Notes: generated by a model not told the origin, from the sequence alone. Shown: positions 35,405-45,567, counted from the first letter of the stretch. The stretch is DNA of 64,000 bases from Dyadobacter alkalitolerans DSM 23607 (GCF_000428845.1 NZ_AUAS01000001.1:310001-374000); one strand, 5' to 3'. Made by a program: numbers and translations.

Positions 35405-37939
35405 ATGGCCAGGACTTTCATGAATAACATCAAGTACATTACAGTTGCCTGGATGCTGCTGCTTATTGCCAACAGCAACGTCATTGCCCAAGCTTACCCG
35501 GAGATTCCTTCCAGCATTTCGTTTGGTGGAATTAATGTTAAGCTGGACAGGAGTGCCCAGGACATTATTGAAGAAGATGTAAAAAACCTGATGTCCAATA
35601 AGAAGTTTTGGGAAGAAAAAATGGACCGCGCCGTGCTTCATTTTCCTATTGTCGAGGGCATATTAATGGATGAAGAAGTTCCTATTGACTTCAAATATCT
35701 GGCCGTTCAGGAAAGTTCTTTCCGCCCGGACGTTGTGTCTTCTTCCAACGCGGTGGGTTACTGGCAATTCAAGCCGGAGACGGCGAGGGAGTTGAATCTG
35801 CGGGTTGATAATGATGTAGATGAAAGAAAAAACATCAGCGCTTCCACACACGCGGCAGCCTGGTATCTGAAAAAGAATAATCAGCAATTTAATAACTGGG
35901 TTACAACACTTTACTCCTATTATCAGGGAGCAGGCGGTGTAAAAAAGGTGGTTCCGGCCGACTGGGCGTATGCTCGGGAAGTGACATTGACTGGTAAAAC
36001 GGACCGCTATATGCTGCGGTTTTTTGCACATAAAATCGCGTTGGAAGCTGGTATTGAGAAACATAAAACAGCTAACAAACTGGTGCTTCTCGAAGCGGAT
36101 TATGGCAAGGGTAAAACACTCGATGATATTTCTGCATCATTGGGCGTCTCTTCTGCCGATCTAAAAAGTTTCAACAGGTGGCTGACGGACGATAAAATCC
36201 CCAACGACCGCCAATATCTGGTAACGATCCCGGTCCCGGCCGATCAGCTTGCTTCCGTTCGTGAAAAATTATCATTGCCGCCTCAGCAAACCGCTGTTGC
36301 GTCTGTTTACGAGGATACCGGCTATCCTGTTTTGAAAAAAATGCCTGCAAATTCATCTGATCCTAATGGTCCGGATCTGTATGAAATCAATGGTTTAGCA
36401 GGAGCCCAGGCACGTGCCGGTGATAAGCCCAAAACATTGGCAAAAGCGGGCAGAATGAGCGCACCTAAGTTTATGCGCTTCAATGATATGGTTGCCGAAA
36501 TGCAGCTGATTCCTGGTCAGGTTTATTATTTGGCTAAAAAACACAAAAAAGCATCCACACCATTTCACACAGCAAGACCTGGCGACACCTGGCACAGCGT
36601 ATCCCAGCAATACGGTATCCGTTTGGTAAGCCTTTTAAAATACAACCGCACAACAAGCCGCAACTATCCGATCCAGACCGGGCAGGTTTTGTTTTTGACC
36701 AAAAAGAGACCTAAAAAACAGGCGATAGAGATTATTGCACCGCCACAACCATCACCTGGCAAAAAGGATTCGGTTATTGCTAAAAAAGAGGATGTTATCG
36801 CCGCCGCGCCAGCAGCTAATACCAATGTAATTCCTGACAAACCATCGGGACGGAGAAAATATACGCCTGTGTTGGTTGAAAAGAAAGAAGAAACGGCCAG
36901 CGCACCAGCCACAGTGAATCCTCCGGTAACGAATGCACCGGTTGCAGCTGCCACGCCTGCTGCTGCCAACATTCAAACGAATCCATCCGTAAAAACAGCT
37001 ACAAATGTTCCTGCATCGGTTCCTACTGAGCCGGTGAGCCAGCAAGCGGGTGATCGCGTTGTAATTATCACGCAGGACAATGCGGATACGTCTTTCAAAT
37101 CGGCCGAGGAACGGCCTGTGGCAACTTCCTCGTCTCCTTCCAAAGTGGTTACACCCAACGATACGCGTGCTACTTCCGAAACTTCGGTATATATGAAACA
37201 AAGGGCTGCGGCAGAGGAAAGAGCTGCGAAAGAAGCCGCTGCAGAGCCTAAAACGGCTGCACCGGAAAAGCTGGCTGCGACAGAAAAAGCTTCGTTCCAT
37301 ACTGTGCAATCGGGCGATACGTATTTTAGCATTGCCAGCAAATACAACCTGACATTAAGAGAGCTCATCGCTTTGAATAAAAATACACCGGGCAGATTGG
37401 TCGTTGGCCAGCGGCTCAATGTAAGCAAGGGGGCGCCTACGGAAACAGCGAGCGCTGCGCCAGCAAAAGAAACGCCGGCCAGAACCAACCAGGAGCCTGA
37501 AAAAATCACAGTGGTTCGCACCGAGCCTGCTGAAACATTCAAAACACCCGAAGAAATCAAGCACGAAACCCGCACAGCGGCCAGTTCAGGAAGTGAATAC
37601 CATGTGGTGCAGGGCGGACAAACCTATTACAGCATTTCCAAGGCTTACGGCTTGTCTGTGAAAGAATTATATGATCTTAATGATCTGAGTGGCGCTTCTC
37701 CATTGAAGTCAGGACAGCGTTTGAGAGTCAGAAGAATGGATTCAGAAGCGCCTGCTGCTGCTGCCCCGTCGTCAGGCTCGCGCTCCTCGGGAACACAAAC
37801 GCATACCGTGGCTGCCGGTGAAACGCTCTTCCGCATTTCCCAAACTTACCACACAAACGTGGAAGACATTAAGCGATTAAACAATATGTCGGGAAACAGT
37901 GTTATGGTGGGACAAAAGCTAAAAATCCCGCAACAATAA
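35405..37939 (+). CDS. Lytic transglycosylase with four LysM domains (MltD-like)
   Basis: 844 residues, exported (signal peptide ends near ANSNVIAQ). The SLT-type domain lies at about 65-200, with the catalytic Glu in [20 protein letters not shown] and the support motif [16 protein letters not shown]. Further on are a degenerate LysM-like stretch at about 235, then LysM domains near 389 ([16 protein letters not shown]), 630 ([15 protein letters not shown]), 731 ([15 protein letters not shown]) and 799 ([15 protein letters not shown]). Pro/Ala/Lys-rich linkers separate them. It cleaves peptidoglycan with formation of anhydro-MurNAc. A start five codons downstream (35420) is equally possible. 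Confidence 0.92.
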   Translation: MARTFMNNIKYITVAWMLLLIANSNVIAQAYPEIPSSISFGGINVKLDRSAQDIIEEDVKNLMSNKKFWEEKMDRAVLHFPIVEGILMDEEVPIDFKYLAVQESSFRPDVVSSSNAVGYWQFKPETARELNLRVDNDVDERKNISASTHAAAWYLKKNNQQFNNWVTTLYSYYQGAGGVKKVVPADWAYAREVTLTGKTDRYMLRFFAHKIALEAGIEKHKTANKLVLLEADYGKGKTLDDISASLGVSSADLKSFNRWLTDDKIPNDRQYLVTIPVPADQLASVREKLSLPPQQTAVASVYEDTGYPVLKKMPANSSDPNGPDLYEINGLAGAQARAGDKPKTLAKAGRMSAPKFMRFNDMVAEMQLIPGQVYYLAKKHKKASTPFHTARPGDTWHSVSQQYGIRLVSLLKYNRTTSRNYPIQTGQVLFLTKKRPKKQAIEIIAPPQPSPGKKDSVIAKKEDVIAAAPAANTNVIPDKPSGRRKYTPVLVEKKEETASAPATVNPPVTNAPVAAATPAAANIQTNPSVKTATNVPASVPTEPVSQQAGDRVVIITQDNADTSFKSAEERPVATSSSPSKVVTPNDTRATSETSVYMKQRAAAEERAAKEAAAEPKTAAPEKLAATEKASFHTVQSGDTYFSIASKYNLTLRELIALNKNTPGRLVVGQRLNVSKGAPTETASAAPAKETPARTNQEPEKITVVRTEPAETFKTPEEIKHETRTAASSGSEYHVVQGGQTYYSISKAYGLSVKELYDLNDLSGASPLKSGQRLRVRRMDSEAPAAAAPSSGSRSSGTQTHTVAAGETLFRISQTYHTNVEDIKRLNNMSGNSVMVGQKLKIPQQ

Positions 37940-37944
37940 TTGAT

Positions 37945-38544
37945 ATGATACTCATTGACAATACATGTATTAGTGATGACATTGAAGACCAGCTGTTTGT
38001 CTGCAATCTGGACAAATGCAAAGGTGCTTGCTGTGTGGAGGGGGATTCGGGTGCGCCGCTGGACGAAGATGAACTTGCTATTCTGGATGAGATCTACCCG
38101 CACGTTGAGCCCTATCTGACACAGGCAGGCAAAGATGTAATTGCGAAAGAAGGAACATATACCAAAGATTGGGACGGCGATTATGTAACCCCTATCATTA
38201 ATGGAAAGGAATGTGCTTATGCCCTTTATGACGAAAGAGGCATTTTGAAATGTGGCATTGAGCAAGCTTATAACGATGGGAAAATTGCTTACAAAAAGCC
38301 TATTTCCTGCCATTTGTATCCGATAAGGGTTACTAAATACGAACAATATCACGCGCTCAATTACGATCGCTGGGAGATATGCAGTCCTGCCTGCAGCTTC
38401 GGTCAGGAGTTGGGTGTTCCGGTTTATAAGTTTCTGAAAGATCCGCTCATCCGTGCTTATGGGCCCAAATGGTACAACCAGCTTACGCAGGAAATTGAGG
38501 AGCGTAAAGAAAGCCGACTAAGAGAACATGAAGCAGGGAAATGA
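37945..38544 (+). CDS. DUF3109 family protein
   Basis: 199 residues. Cys-rich protein with conserved [20 protein letters not shown] near residue 25 and further Cys at [27 protein letters not shown] and [10 protein letters not shown]. The spacing suggests an iron-sulfur or zinc cluster of the YkgJ/FliB-like type, but the function is unknown. It begins 5 bases after the transglycosylase gene and overlaps the alkyltransferase-like gene by 17 bases. Confidence 0.88.
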   Translation: MILIDNTCISDDIEDQLFVCNLDKCKGACCVEGDSGAPLDEDELAILDEIYPHVEPYLTQAGKDVIAKEGTYTKDWDGDYVTPIINGKECAYALYDERGILKCGIEQAYNDGKIAYKKPISCHLYPIRVTKYEQYHALNYDRWEICSPACSFGQELGVPVYKFLKDPLIRAYGPKWYNQLTQEIEERKESRLREHEAGK

Positions 38545-38860
38545 TTTTTTCACTGATGTTTACGATGTAGTAAGGCAAATCCCGGCGGGCCGTGCTACTT
38601 CATATGGAGCAATTGCAGCTTACCTGGGCTCAAAACGTGGCGCTAGAATGGTGGGATGGGCCATGAGCAGCGGTTATACCGAACACGGGCTTCCTGCGCA
38701 CCGGGTGGTGAATAAGCAAGGTGAACTAAGCGCACGGCATCTGTTTGAGACGCCTACCACCATGCAGGAGCAACTTGAAAGTGAAGGTGTTGAAGTTCGG
38801 GACGGCCGCATTCAGCATTGGGAAAAATACTTTTGGGATCCTGAAAAGGAACTTAGTTAA
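38528..38860 (+). CDS. Alkyltransferase-like (ATL) protein, MGMT family
   Basis: 110 residues. It has the O6-alkylguanine DNA alkyltransferase DNA-binding fold: [20 protein letters not shown] and [20 protein letters not shown]. The acceptor Cys of the usual PCHR motif is replaced by Ala (PAHR), the hallmark of ATL proteins, which bind alkylated bases and feed them to nucleotide excision repair rather than repairing them directly. It overlaps the DUF3109 gene end by 17 bases. Confidence 0.92.
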   Translation: MKQGNDFFTDVYDVVRQIPAGRATSYGAIAAYLGSKRGARMVGWAMSSGYTEHGLPAHRVVNKQGELSARHLFETPTTMQEQLESEGVEVRDGRIQHWEKYFWDPEKELS

Positions 38861-38866
38861 CAAAAG

Positions 38867-38901
38867 AAAGGCTCTTCGTCCATTTCGGACAAAGAGCCTT
38901 T
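38867..38901. terminator. Bidirectional intrinsic terminator
   Basis: A 10-bp perfect outer stem (38867-38876 with 38892-38901), plus four inner pairs, in a 60-base gap between convergent genes. A-rich and T-rich flanks fit use on both strands. Confidence 0.75.
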
Positions 38902-38920
38902 TCAATTTTTGAACCTTATG

Positions 38921-39319
38921 TTATTGCAGGGAGATCAGTTTTTCACTGGTGCTTTTGATCTGCACTTCTTTTACCAGTTTTTCTTTGTTATAAAACAATT
39001 CAAAGTAGTAAACTCCGTCATTCATTTCTTCCAGATCAAAGACGCGGCGGTATTTTGCATCATTGCTGTCAAAAACTTCGGAGTAGAAGACGTTTCCGCC
39101 TTTGTCCTTTAAGGTGATTCTCAGCTTTTCGTCAGCTGCTTTGTTTACCGAAAGTTTAACCTTATTAGTTTCCCTTATTTTGTAAAGAGCGGCGTCAAAA
39201 GCTACTGCATTTGCAGCAGTCTTTTCTTCGTTGTTTTTCTTCTTGTCTGTTGTAAATGATGCAAGAGACAAAGTGAGCGCCAATGCGCAGAACAGATTTG
39301 AAATGTTTGAAATTTTCAT
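38921..39319 (-). CDS. Small exported protein of unknown function
   Basis: About 132 residues from the ATG at 39317-39319, which begins the signal peptide MKISNISNLFCALALTLSLA. A longer frame reaches 39358 but puts charged residues ahead of it. The mature part is Lys/Asn-rich, then a beta-sandwich-like region (NKVKLSVNKAADEKLRITLK, DGVYYFELFYNKEKLVKEVQ) that resembles the fold of secretion sorting domains but has no clear sorting signal. No family is recognised. Confidence 0.7.
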   Translation of the reverse strand: MKISNISNLFCALALTLSLASFTTDKKKNNEEKTAANAVAFDAALYKIRETNKVKLSVNKAADEKLRITLKDKGGNVFYSEVFDSNDAKYRRVFDLEEMNDGVYYFELFYNKEKLVKEVQIKSTSEKLISLQ

Positions 39320-39377
39320 GGCTAATATAGTTTTCTTGTTATGCCCGTACATCTGCACGGTTGAACTATATATAAAA

Positions 39378-39426
39378 AAGGATGTGCCAGATCCATTTCC
39401 AGAGAAAATTTCACTGGCACATCCTT
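39378..39426 (-). terminator. Intrinsic terminator after the sodium:solute symporter gene
   Basis: A 13-bp perfect stem (39378-39390 with 39414-39426) with a 23-base loop, followed on the minus strand by a run of Ts. It lies about 177 bases past the symporter stop. The stretch 39427-39602 between them holds no other signal that I can see. Confidence 0.6.
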
Positions 39427-39602
39427 GATATAACCACTTATATTTCAGATACTTAACATGGTTTTCGAAAACTTTACGAGCCTATGGTCAATTTTTAAAG
39501 CTGTTCATAACCGAACATCATCAGGTAAAACCGAACGGTTTAGAAGTTATACAAAACCAAGATTATATTTTTTGTCCTGATTTGGAAGAACACTTAAATC
39601 TC

Positions 39603-41078
39603 TTATCTCACAAGAGGATTCGGGGTGTAGCGTTTCGCTTTGGGATCATGCAGCAACCACAGGCCGATGAATGTAATCAAGCCATTGATGATAAGCCGCT
39701 CAAAACCGAATTTATAACCATTAAACCACTCAGCAGAGTGATCATTGATAATGTAGGTAATGATGGGTGCTAAAACGCAAACCAACGGAACCCATTTGTC
39801 TTTCACAGGTCTTTTGAGGAATGCCCCGAAAGAGAACAATCCCAGCAAAGGTCCGTAAGTGTAACCTGCCAGATCAAACACCGCTGTGATCACTTCCTTG
39901 CTGTTAAGCTTATTGAAAATCAGGATAACCAGATAAAACACTACCGAAAATCCGATATGGACCCAAAATTTAATGGTCGAGCGCTGCGCTTCCGGCCTCT
40001 TCTCAATGTTCATGAAATCGATGCAGAATGCTGTGGTCAATGCAGTCAAGGCAGAGTCGGAGCTGGCATAGGTGGCTGCCGTAATGCCAAGCAAGAATGT
40101 GATGCCAACAACCAGACCTAAGTGGTTCAGGGCCAGCATTGGATAGAAATCATCCGATTTGGCAGGTGTCGGAATTCCTTGCGCTTCCGCATATACGTAA
40201 AGCAGCGCACCGAGCGAAAGGAACAAAAAGTTAACGATCACGAGCACAATCGTAAACCAGAACATATTCTTCTGCGCCTCACCAATGTTCTTACAAGTCA
40301 GGTTTTTCTGCATCAGATCCTGATCCAGACCGGTCATAACAATGGCAATGAAGACCCCGGCAAAGAACTGTTTGAAGAAGTTCTTTGGATCATTTGTGTC
40401 CCAATAGAAAATCTTGGAATAGCCGCTCGTCTGCACGCGGTTCCAGATGTCGCCGAAACCATCCAGATTAAGCTCACTGGAAACGAGCATAATGGTCAGG
40501 ATAACGGCTGTAATGAGGAAAAAGGTCTGTAATGTGTCTGTCACAATAATGGTTTTGACACCGCCTTTAAATGTGTAGATCCAGATCAGAAAGATGGTTA
40601 TCGCCACAGCCACTTCAAACGGAATCCCCAATGGCTTGAACAATGCGAGCTGCAAAACCTGTGCTGCGACATAAAGCCTTACTGCTGAGCCAACTGTACG
40701 AGAAAGTAAAAAGAATCCCGAGCCTGTTTTATAAGACCAGAAACCGAAGCGCTGTTCGAGATAGGAATAAATGGATATAAGGTTCAAACGGTAATAGAGC
40801 GGCATCAGCACTGTCCCTATCACCAGATAACCCAGAATGTAGCCTATAACAACTTGAAAATACGAGAATTGAATGTTCACAACCGCCCCCGGAACCGAAA
40901 CAAACGTTACGCCGGATAAAGAGGTCCCGATCATTCCGAAAGCCACCAGATACCACGGCGACTGCCTGTTTGCAGTAAAAAATGTATTGGTATCCGCCCC
41001 TCTGGATGTGTAAATAGAAACTGTTATAAGCATCCCGAAATAAGCAACGAGGATGGCCAGAGATATATATGGATTCAT
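39603..41078 (-). CDS. Sodium:solute symporter family transporter
   Basis: 491 residues, about 13 membrane segments. SSS-family features are FGMIGTSLSGVTFVSVPGAV near residue 55, RTVGSAVRLYVAAQVLQLAL and the TAATYASSDSALTALTTAFC helix near 340. It would use the Na+ gradient to import a small solute, which cannot be named from sequence. It is transcribed alone. The start ATG at 41076-41078 begins the first membrane segment. Confidence 0.93.
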   Translation of the reverse strand: MNPYISLAILVAYFGMLITVSIYTSRGADTNTFFTANRQSPWYLVAFGMIGTSLSGVTFVSVPGAVVNIQFSYFQVVIGYILGYLVIGTVLMPLYYRLNLISIYSYLEQRFGFWSYKTGSGFFLLSRTVGSAVRLYVAAQVLQLALFKPLGIPFEVAVAITIFLIWIYTFKGGVKTIIVTDTLQTFFLITAVILTIMLVSSELNLDGFGDIWNRVQTSGYSKIFYWDTNDPKNFFKQFFAGVFIAIVMTGLDQDLMQKNLTCKNIGEAQKNMFWFTIVLVIVNFLFLSLGALLYVYAEAQGIPTPAKSDDFYPMLALNHLGLVVGITFLLGITAATYASSDSALTALTTAFCIDFMNIEKRPEAQRSTIKFWVHIGFSVVFYLVILIFNKLNSKEVITAVFDLAGYTYGPLLGLFSFGAFLKRPVKDKWVPLVCVLAPIITYIINDHSAEWFNGYKFGFERLIINGLITFIGLWLLHDPKAKRYTPNPLVR

Positions 41079-41162
41079 TAAAGCGGCTTATAGTGGGTTA
41101 TTTGTGAATTTTAGCAGCTGATTAAAAGGTCCTTAAAACTTCCGATAATCTGCGTTTTTGTT

Positions 41163-41170
41163 TAGATTTG
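41163..41170 (+). promoter_or_regulatory. Candidate -7 box for clpS-recR
   Basis: TAGATTTG, a perfect TAnnTTTG match, 25 bases before the clpS ATG. No clear -33 TTG at normal spacing. Confidence 0.45.
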
Positions 41171-41195
41171 CTAATCAAACAGAAATTTGGTTGTT

Positions 41196-41471
41196 ATGCA
41201 AGCGCTTACAGACACTGAGGTAGAAATTCTGGATAAAACTGTTGAAACGGATGTTCAGAAATTAGTTATCTACAACGACGATGTAAATACATTTGATTGG
41301 GTCATAGATACTTTGATAGAAGTTTGTGGCCATACCAATGAACAAGCCGAACAATGCACGCTGATCATTCATTATAAAGGCAAATGCTCGGTAAAAGAGG
41401 GCGCTTTTGAAGAATTGACCGGCATGCGCAATGAAATCTGCCGCCGCGGAATCTCCGCAGAAATCCACTAG
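41196..41471 (+). CDS. clpS: ATP-dependent Clp protease adaptor ClpS
   Basis: 91 residues from the ATG at 41196 (an in-frame TTG lies three codons upstream). ClpS binds N-degron substrates and presents them to ClpAP/ClpCP. The core has VIYNDDVNTFDWVIDTLIEV, with the N-degron pocket Asn-Asp-Asp, followed by AEQCTLIIHYKGKCSVKEG. It is followed after 18 bases by recR, though the two act in different processes. Confidence 0.92.
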   Translation: MQALTDTEVEILDKTVETDVQKLVIYNDDVNTFDWVIDTLIEVCGHTNEQAEQCTLIIHYKGKCSVKEGAFEELTGMRNEICRRGISAEIH

Positions 41472-41489
41472 TCTCACTCAACTTTTCAC

Positions 41490-42104
41490 ATGAATTACCC
41501 CTCACGTCTTATTGAGGAAGCCGTAAGTGAAATCTCCCGTTTGCCGGGAATAGGAAAAAAAACAGCGCTGCGTCTGGCATTACATTTGCTTAAAAGAGAG
41601 GAGGAACAAACCAGATCCCTTTCCGAGGCGCTGATCAACATGCGTACCAAAACTTCGTATTGCGAAAAGTGCCACAATATTGCCGATGACCGGCTATGCA
41701 ACATTTGCAGCAGCCCGAGGCGCGATCATTCGATCATTTGTGTGGTTGTGGATACGCGCGACGTGCTGGCTATTGAGTCAACCAATCAATATAAAGGGCT
41801 GTATCATGTTTTGGGAGGGATTATTTCTCCACTGGAGGGAATTGGCCCCTCAGACCTGCAAATTGATTCTTTACTAAAAAGGATAGAACACCCGGAAGAT
41901 GCAGAACCTGTAAAGGAGATCATTCTGGCCCTAAGTCCCACGATGGAAGGCGATACGACTGCTTTTTATTTACAGAAAAAACTGAAATCGACGGGTGTAA
42001 AGATGAGTACGATTGCCCGGGGCATCCCTATCGGCGGCGACCTCGAATATGCGGATGAAATCACCCTTGGGCGCAGCATCGTGAGCCGGGTGGCCTACGA
42101 TTAG
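41490..42104 (+). CDS. recR: Recombination mediator protein RecR
   Basis: 204 residues, normal length. It acts with RecF/RecO to load RecA at gaps. A helix-hairpin-helix (SRLPGIGKKTALRLALHLL), a four-cysteine zinc site (CEKCHNIADDRLCNIC) and the Toprim domain (IICVVVDTRDVLAIESTNQY through LALSPTMEGDTTAFYL) are all present. Start ATG at 41490 follows clpS closely. Confidence 0.96.
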   Translation: MNYPSRLIEEAVSEISRLPGIGKKTALRLALHLLKREEEQTRSLSEALINMRTKTSYCEKCHNIADDRLCNICSSPRRDHSIICVVVDTRDVLAIESTNQYKGLYHVLGGIISPLEGIGPSDLQIDSLLKRIEHPEDAEPVKEIILALSPTMEGDTTAFYLQKKLKSTGVKMSTIARGIPIGGDLEYADEITLGRSIVSRVAYD

Positions 42105-42134
42105 AATAACTAAACACTTTACCGAAAGACTGTT

Positions 42135-42845
42135 ATGAATAGAACCGACTTCCTAAAAACATTAGCAGGCAGTTCGTTGGCTATGAGCGCATTGTCCAGC
42201 CAGGCATTTGCAAAATCCGGAGAAGGCCTACAAGCTGAAATGGCACCATTCAAACAAGCTCCCCTACCTTATGACTTCGGTGCACTCGAGCCCAGCATTG
42301 ATAAGCAAACCATGGAGATCCATTATGGCAAGCACCATGCGACCTATGTAAAAAACCTGAACGACGCGGTAAAAGGAACTGAATACGAGAAGAAATCGCT
42401 CGACGACATTATCAAATCCATAGGAAAGGCACCAGCTGCCATCCGCAACAATGGCGGAGGTCACTGGAATCACACATTCTTTTGGGAAGTAATGGGGCCT
42501 AAAAAGGCTGCAGCACCAGCCGGACCGGTTGCTGATGCAATCAATGGTCAGTTTGGGTCTATGGATAAATTTAAAGAAGAATTCGCCAAAGCAGCGACAA
42601 CACGTTTTGGTTCCGGATGGGCTTGGTTGGTGGTAAAAGACGGTAAACTCGCCATCGGCTCAACTCCAAACCAGGATAACCCATTGATGGATGTATCTGA
42701 CTTCAAAGGAACACCTATCCTGGGATTAGACGTTTGGGAACATGCTTATTATCTGCATTATCAAAACAAACGCCCGGATTACATTAAAGCATTCTGGGAT
42801 GTGGTAAACTGGGATAAAGTGGCTGAAAAAATGAAGAAGGCTTAA
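42135..42845 (+). CDS. Exported Fe/Mn superoxide dismutase
   Basis: 236 residues, about 40 longer than cytoplasmic enzymes because of an N-terminal signal ([20 protein letters not shown], likely cut after AFA). The signal looks Tat-like but has one Arg rather than two. Metal ligands are seen: His in [13 protein letters not shown], His in [14 protein letters not shown], Asp and His in [18 protein letters not shown]. It removes superoxide outside the cytoplasm, presumably in the periplasm. Fe or Mn preference is not decided. Followed by a strong terminator. Confidence 0.92.
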   Translation: MNRTDFLKTLAGSSLAMSALSSQAFAKSGEGLQAEMAPFKQAPLPYDFGALEPSIDKQTMEIHYGKHHATYVKNLNDAVKGTEYEKKSLDDIIKSIGKAPAAIRNNGGGHWNHTFFWEVMGPKKAAAPAGPVADAINGQFGSMDKFKEEFAKAATTRFGSGWAWLVVKDGKLAIGSTPNQDNPLMDVSDFKGTPILGLDVWEHAYYLHYQNKRPDYIKAFWDVVNWDKVAEKMKKA

Positions 42846-42865
42846 TATCAGTACATTATATTATA

Positions 42866-42904
42866 AAGAAGGGGTTACCGATCAATGATCGGTAACCCCT
42901 TCTT
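42866..42904. terminator. Strong intrinsic terminator after the superoxide dismutase gene
   Basis: An 18-bp perfect stem (42866-42883 with 42887-42904) with a 3-base loop, between convergent genes. It can serve both the dismutase (+) and the TPR gene (-). Confidence 0.85.
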
Positions 42905-42921
42905 ATTTGCTTACAAAATTA

Positions 42922-44265
42922 CTAATTGCAGTAACTGCTGATCACTTTGTACGCCTGCTGATAACCAAGCTCCCCTGCCCTGCTCAGGTCCAGACAGCCA
43001 TCATTGATTTCACCAAGGCTGTTTTTCAGGATCCCTCTCAAATAATACGCTTCCGGATAATCTGAACGCAATTTGATCGAGCTGGAAAAATCCATGACGG
43101 CGCCCATCTGGTCACCCGTTGCGGAACGGATCATTGCGCGTGAGAAGAATGCTGTGCTATAAGTAGGGTTGAGTTCAACAGCCGTCGTCAGATCCTGAAT
43201 AGCGCCCTTCGTCTCGCCCACCTTCGCCTTGCTTATGCCCCTGACAAAGTATGCCTGCGCCCTGTCATCGCTCAAATGTTCTATCTTAATATTCTGCTGA
43301 ACCTGATCCCTTAATCCGTCCAGCGTTTCGCGGTTGATTTTACCAGCGTAGGTTATCTTTTTAGGATCGCCTATATAGCTGTTTTTCAAATCAATAGATG
43401 TAGAAAGATCTGATATTGCGCCGCGTGTATCATTCAATTTGCCCTTGGCATAACCTCTTCCGTAAAATGCCTGATAGTTTTCAGGATTTAATTGAATGGT
43501 TTTGTCAAAATCAATGATGGCGCCTTGATAATCTTCAATTTTATTTTTTGCAAAACCGCGCTTTTCGTAAAATTCGCTCTCATTAGGACTCAATTCAATG
43601 GCACGCGTAAAATCTGCCGCTGCACCCTGAAAATCGCCAAGCTCAATTTTTGCTAACCCCCGGCCTGCATAAGCGCCTGTTCTTTTGGGGCTTAACTCTA
43701 TCACCCGTGTAAAATCGGCCAGGCTGCCCGCGTATTCCTGCAAATCCTGCTTGCAATTTCCCCGTGCATATAAAGCCGCAAGTTCATCGGGATTGAGCGA
43801 CAAGGCGCGATCAAGGTCGGTAAGCGCGCTTCTGTGCTTTTTTAGTTTGGCATAGCTCACGCCGCGGTTGTAATAGATCTTTGGGTCTTCAGCATTCAGT
43901 TCCAATGCTTTGGAATAGTCTTCGATCGCCGAAGAAAAATCGTCCTGCAAGCTTTTGCTTACGCCGCGGCTTTGATAATAAAGTGCTTCTTTGGGATTGA
44001 GCTCAATGGCGCGGTTATAGTCTTGAATGGCCCCGCGGTAATCTTTCAGATTTGCCTTCGCCAGCCCGCGGTTAAAATAGCTCGGCGCATGTTCGGGACT
44101 CATGGAAATTACAGTGGAATAGGCTTGCATAGCGCCGTTGAAATCCCCTGTTCCTGCTCTTGTATTCCCTTCTTCAAAAAATTCCGCAGCCGATCGTTGA
44201 GCAAAAGTGGAGCCAGGCAAAAGGATTGCAATGAAGGTAATCAGACCAAAAAATAAAACTTTCAT
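42922..44265 (-). CDS. Exported tetratricopeptide repeat protein
   Basis: About 447 residues from the ATG at 44263-44265, which begins the signal peptide MKVLFFGLITFIAILLPGST (cut after TFAQ). Most of the mature chain is tandem 34-residue TPR units with the pattern AIxDYNRAIELNPxxxxxYxxRG, about ten or eleven copies, such as YRGAIQDYNRAIELNPKEAL. A C-terminal Cys-containing end closes the chain. TPRs bind partner proteins, and none can be named. Periplasmic location is inferred. Confidence 0.92.
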   Translation of the reverse strand: MKVLFFGLITFIAILLPGSTFAQRSAAEFFEEGNTRAGTGDFNGAMQAYSTVISMSPEHAPSYFNRGLAKANLKDYRGAIQDYNRAIELNPKEALYYQSRGVSKSLQDDFSSAIEDYSKALELNAEDPKIYYNRGVSYAKLKKHRSALTDLDRALSLNPDELAALYARGNCKQDLQEYAGSLADFTRVIELSPKRTGAYAGRGLAKIELGDFQGAAADFTRAIELSPNESEFYEKRGFAKNKIEDYQGAIIDFDKTIQLNPENYQAFYGRGYAKGKLNDTRGAISDLSTSIDLKNSYIGDPKKITYAGKINRETLDGLRDQVQQNIKIEHLSDDRAQAYFVRGISKAKVGETKGAIQDLTTAVELNPTYSTAFFSRAMIRSATGDQMGAVMDFSSSIKLRSDYPEAYYLRGILKNSLGEINDGCLDLSRAGELGYQQAYKVISSYCN

Positions 44266-44460
44266 GAATGTAAAGCGTTTCCTCAAATCAGATATGTTTT
44301 TTATTATCCTATAAAAGTATTCAAATTCCCCATCCGCATCAAAAAAACAAATGCCCTATTTTTCGAACACGGTTTTTGAGGCAGGTTATTGAGAATATGG
44401 CTACTTTTAATGGATCAATTCCAGTTTTGGAAACTCATTTTTCATTTATTCCACACCATT

Positions 44461-45006
44461 ATGACAGCTAATTCAAGGAAATTTTTTCTCATCGTTCTGC
44501 TCATCGTCGCAGCTGCCGCCGTTTATTATTCATTTATTAAACCCATTGATAATAAGGAAGCTAACGTAGAAAGCGCTGCACCCGGACAAACAGAAACGGC
44601 CTCCGTATACTTGTCGGAAATGCGAGATCTGGAAGGTAAACCGGTGGCTATGGATGAAGATAAGCTGGTGTTTGTGAATGTATGGGCAACCTGGTGCGGC
44701 CCTTGTAACATGGAGATGCCGGGCATTCAAAAACTGTATGATAAATATAAAGCCCACGAAAAAGTCGCATTCTACATTATCTCAGACGAAGATCCGGAAA
44801 CAGTGAATCCGTTCATTGCGCGTAAAGGTTATAAGCTGCCGTTTTATCAGTTTGCAGGAGCATACCCACCGGCCCTGGACGGCAATGCGATCCCCCGGAC
44901 TTACATTATTTATAAAGGCAAAATACTGGTAGAAGAAGTAGGCGCTTCACAATGGGACCGCCCCGAAATCACGGATCTGATCGATAAGCAATTGGCTGAA
45001 ATATAG
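44461..45006 (+). CDS. TlpA-type thioredoxin-like disulfide reductase
   Basis: About 181 residues from the ATG at 44461 (MTANSRKFFLIVLLIVAAAA), which begins an N-terminal membrane anchor or signal. A longer frame from 44389 is unlikely. The thioredoxin fold has the redox motif VNVWATWCGPCNMEMPGIQK (C-G-P-C) and a cis-Pro region NAIPRTYIIYKGK. It would reduce disulfides in the periplasm, for example in cytochrome c or Cu-site maturation; the exact partner is unknown. Azurin, a Cu protein, is encoded next door on the other strand. Confidence 0.9.
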   Translation: MTANSRKFFLIVLLIVAAAAVYYSFIKPIDNKEANVESAAPGQTETASVYLSEMRDLEGKPVAMDEDKLVFVNVWATWCGPCNMEMPGIQKLYDKYKAHEKVAFYIISDEDPETVNPFIARKGYKLPFYQFAGAYPPALDGNAIPRTYIIYKGKILVEEVGASQWDRPEITDLIDKQLAEI

Positions 45007-45016
45007 ATCCTAAAAG

Positions 45017-45061
45017 ACACAAAAAAAGCGCTGATCATCATGACCAGCGCTTTTTTTGTGT
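45017..45061. terminator. Bidirectional intrinsic terminator
   Basis: A 17-bp perfect stem (45017-45033 with 45045-45061) with an 11-base loop and runs of A and T in the arms, lying between the convergent TlpA-like and azurin genes. Confidence 0.85.
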
Positions 45062-45072
45062 TAATCTATTCC

Positions 45073-45567
45073 TTATTCAACGATGAATGTTCCTTTCATC
45101 AATGCATAGTGACCTGGGAAACTGCATATGTAAGTGTAAGTTCCTTTTGCAGGTGCAGTAAATTCAACTGTGTCGCTCTCGCCGCCACCAACAAGTTTGG
45201 TATGCGCAAGGATGCTAGCCTTTTCTGATGCAGGAATGTATTCCGTTTCTCTTGCAGCCGCCGCTTTTGAACCGAATGCAGCAACGTCAGTTCCTGGCTT
45301 CAACAAAACCCAGTTGTGGCCCATTGCAGCCTTAGCAAGTTTTCCTGAGTGTGTCAAAGTAAGCTTCACTTTTTGTCCGGCTTTGACTTTGATCTCTTTC
45401 AGGTCAAACTGCATTGCGTCACTTCCTTTTATTACGATGGTTTTAGCTTGTTTCACATCGGTAACAACTGCTTTGGCAGGCAATTTAGCCTCAGCAGTGT
45501 TCATTGTAATAGCTCCGAAAGCCAAAACTGAGGCAAGAAGCATTACGCCATACTTCGTCGTTTTCAT
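45073..45567 (-). CDS. Azurin
   Basis: 164 residues with a signal peptide ending near AEAK. Type 1 copper protein that shuttles electrons in the periplasm. The copper ligands are seen: His in AAMGHNWVLL, Cys in TYICSFPGHYALMKG, His of the same motif and axial Met (ALM). The mature size of about 138 residues is near that of other azurins. The start ATG at 45565-45567 begins the signal peptide. Its electron donor and acceptor are not in the window. Confidence 0.95.
   Translation of the reverse strand: MKTTKYGVMLLASVLAFGAITMNTAEAKLPAKAVVTDVKQAKTIVIKGSDAMQFDLKEIKVKAGQKVKLTLTHSGKLAKAAMGHNWVLLKPGTDVAAFGSKAAAARETEYIPASEKASILAHTKLVGGGESDTVEFTAPAKGTYTYICSFPGHYALMKGTFIVE

Noticed and set aside
36752..37575. 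Minus-strand frames of 185 and 200 codons opposite the transglycosylase
   Set aside because: Shadows of the Pro/Ala-rich linker region of the LysM protein. No start context, no domain.
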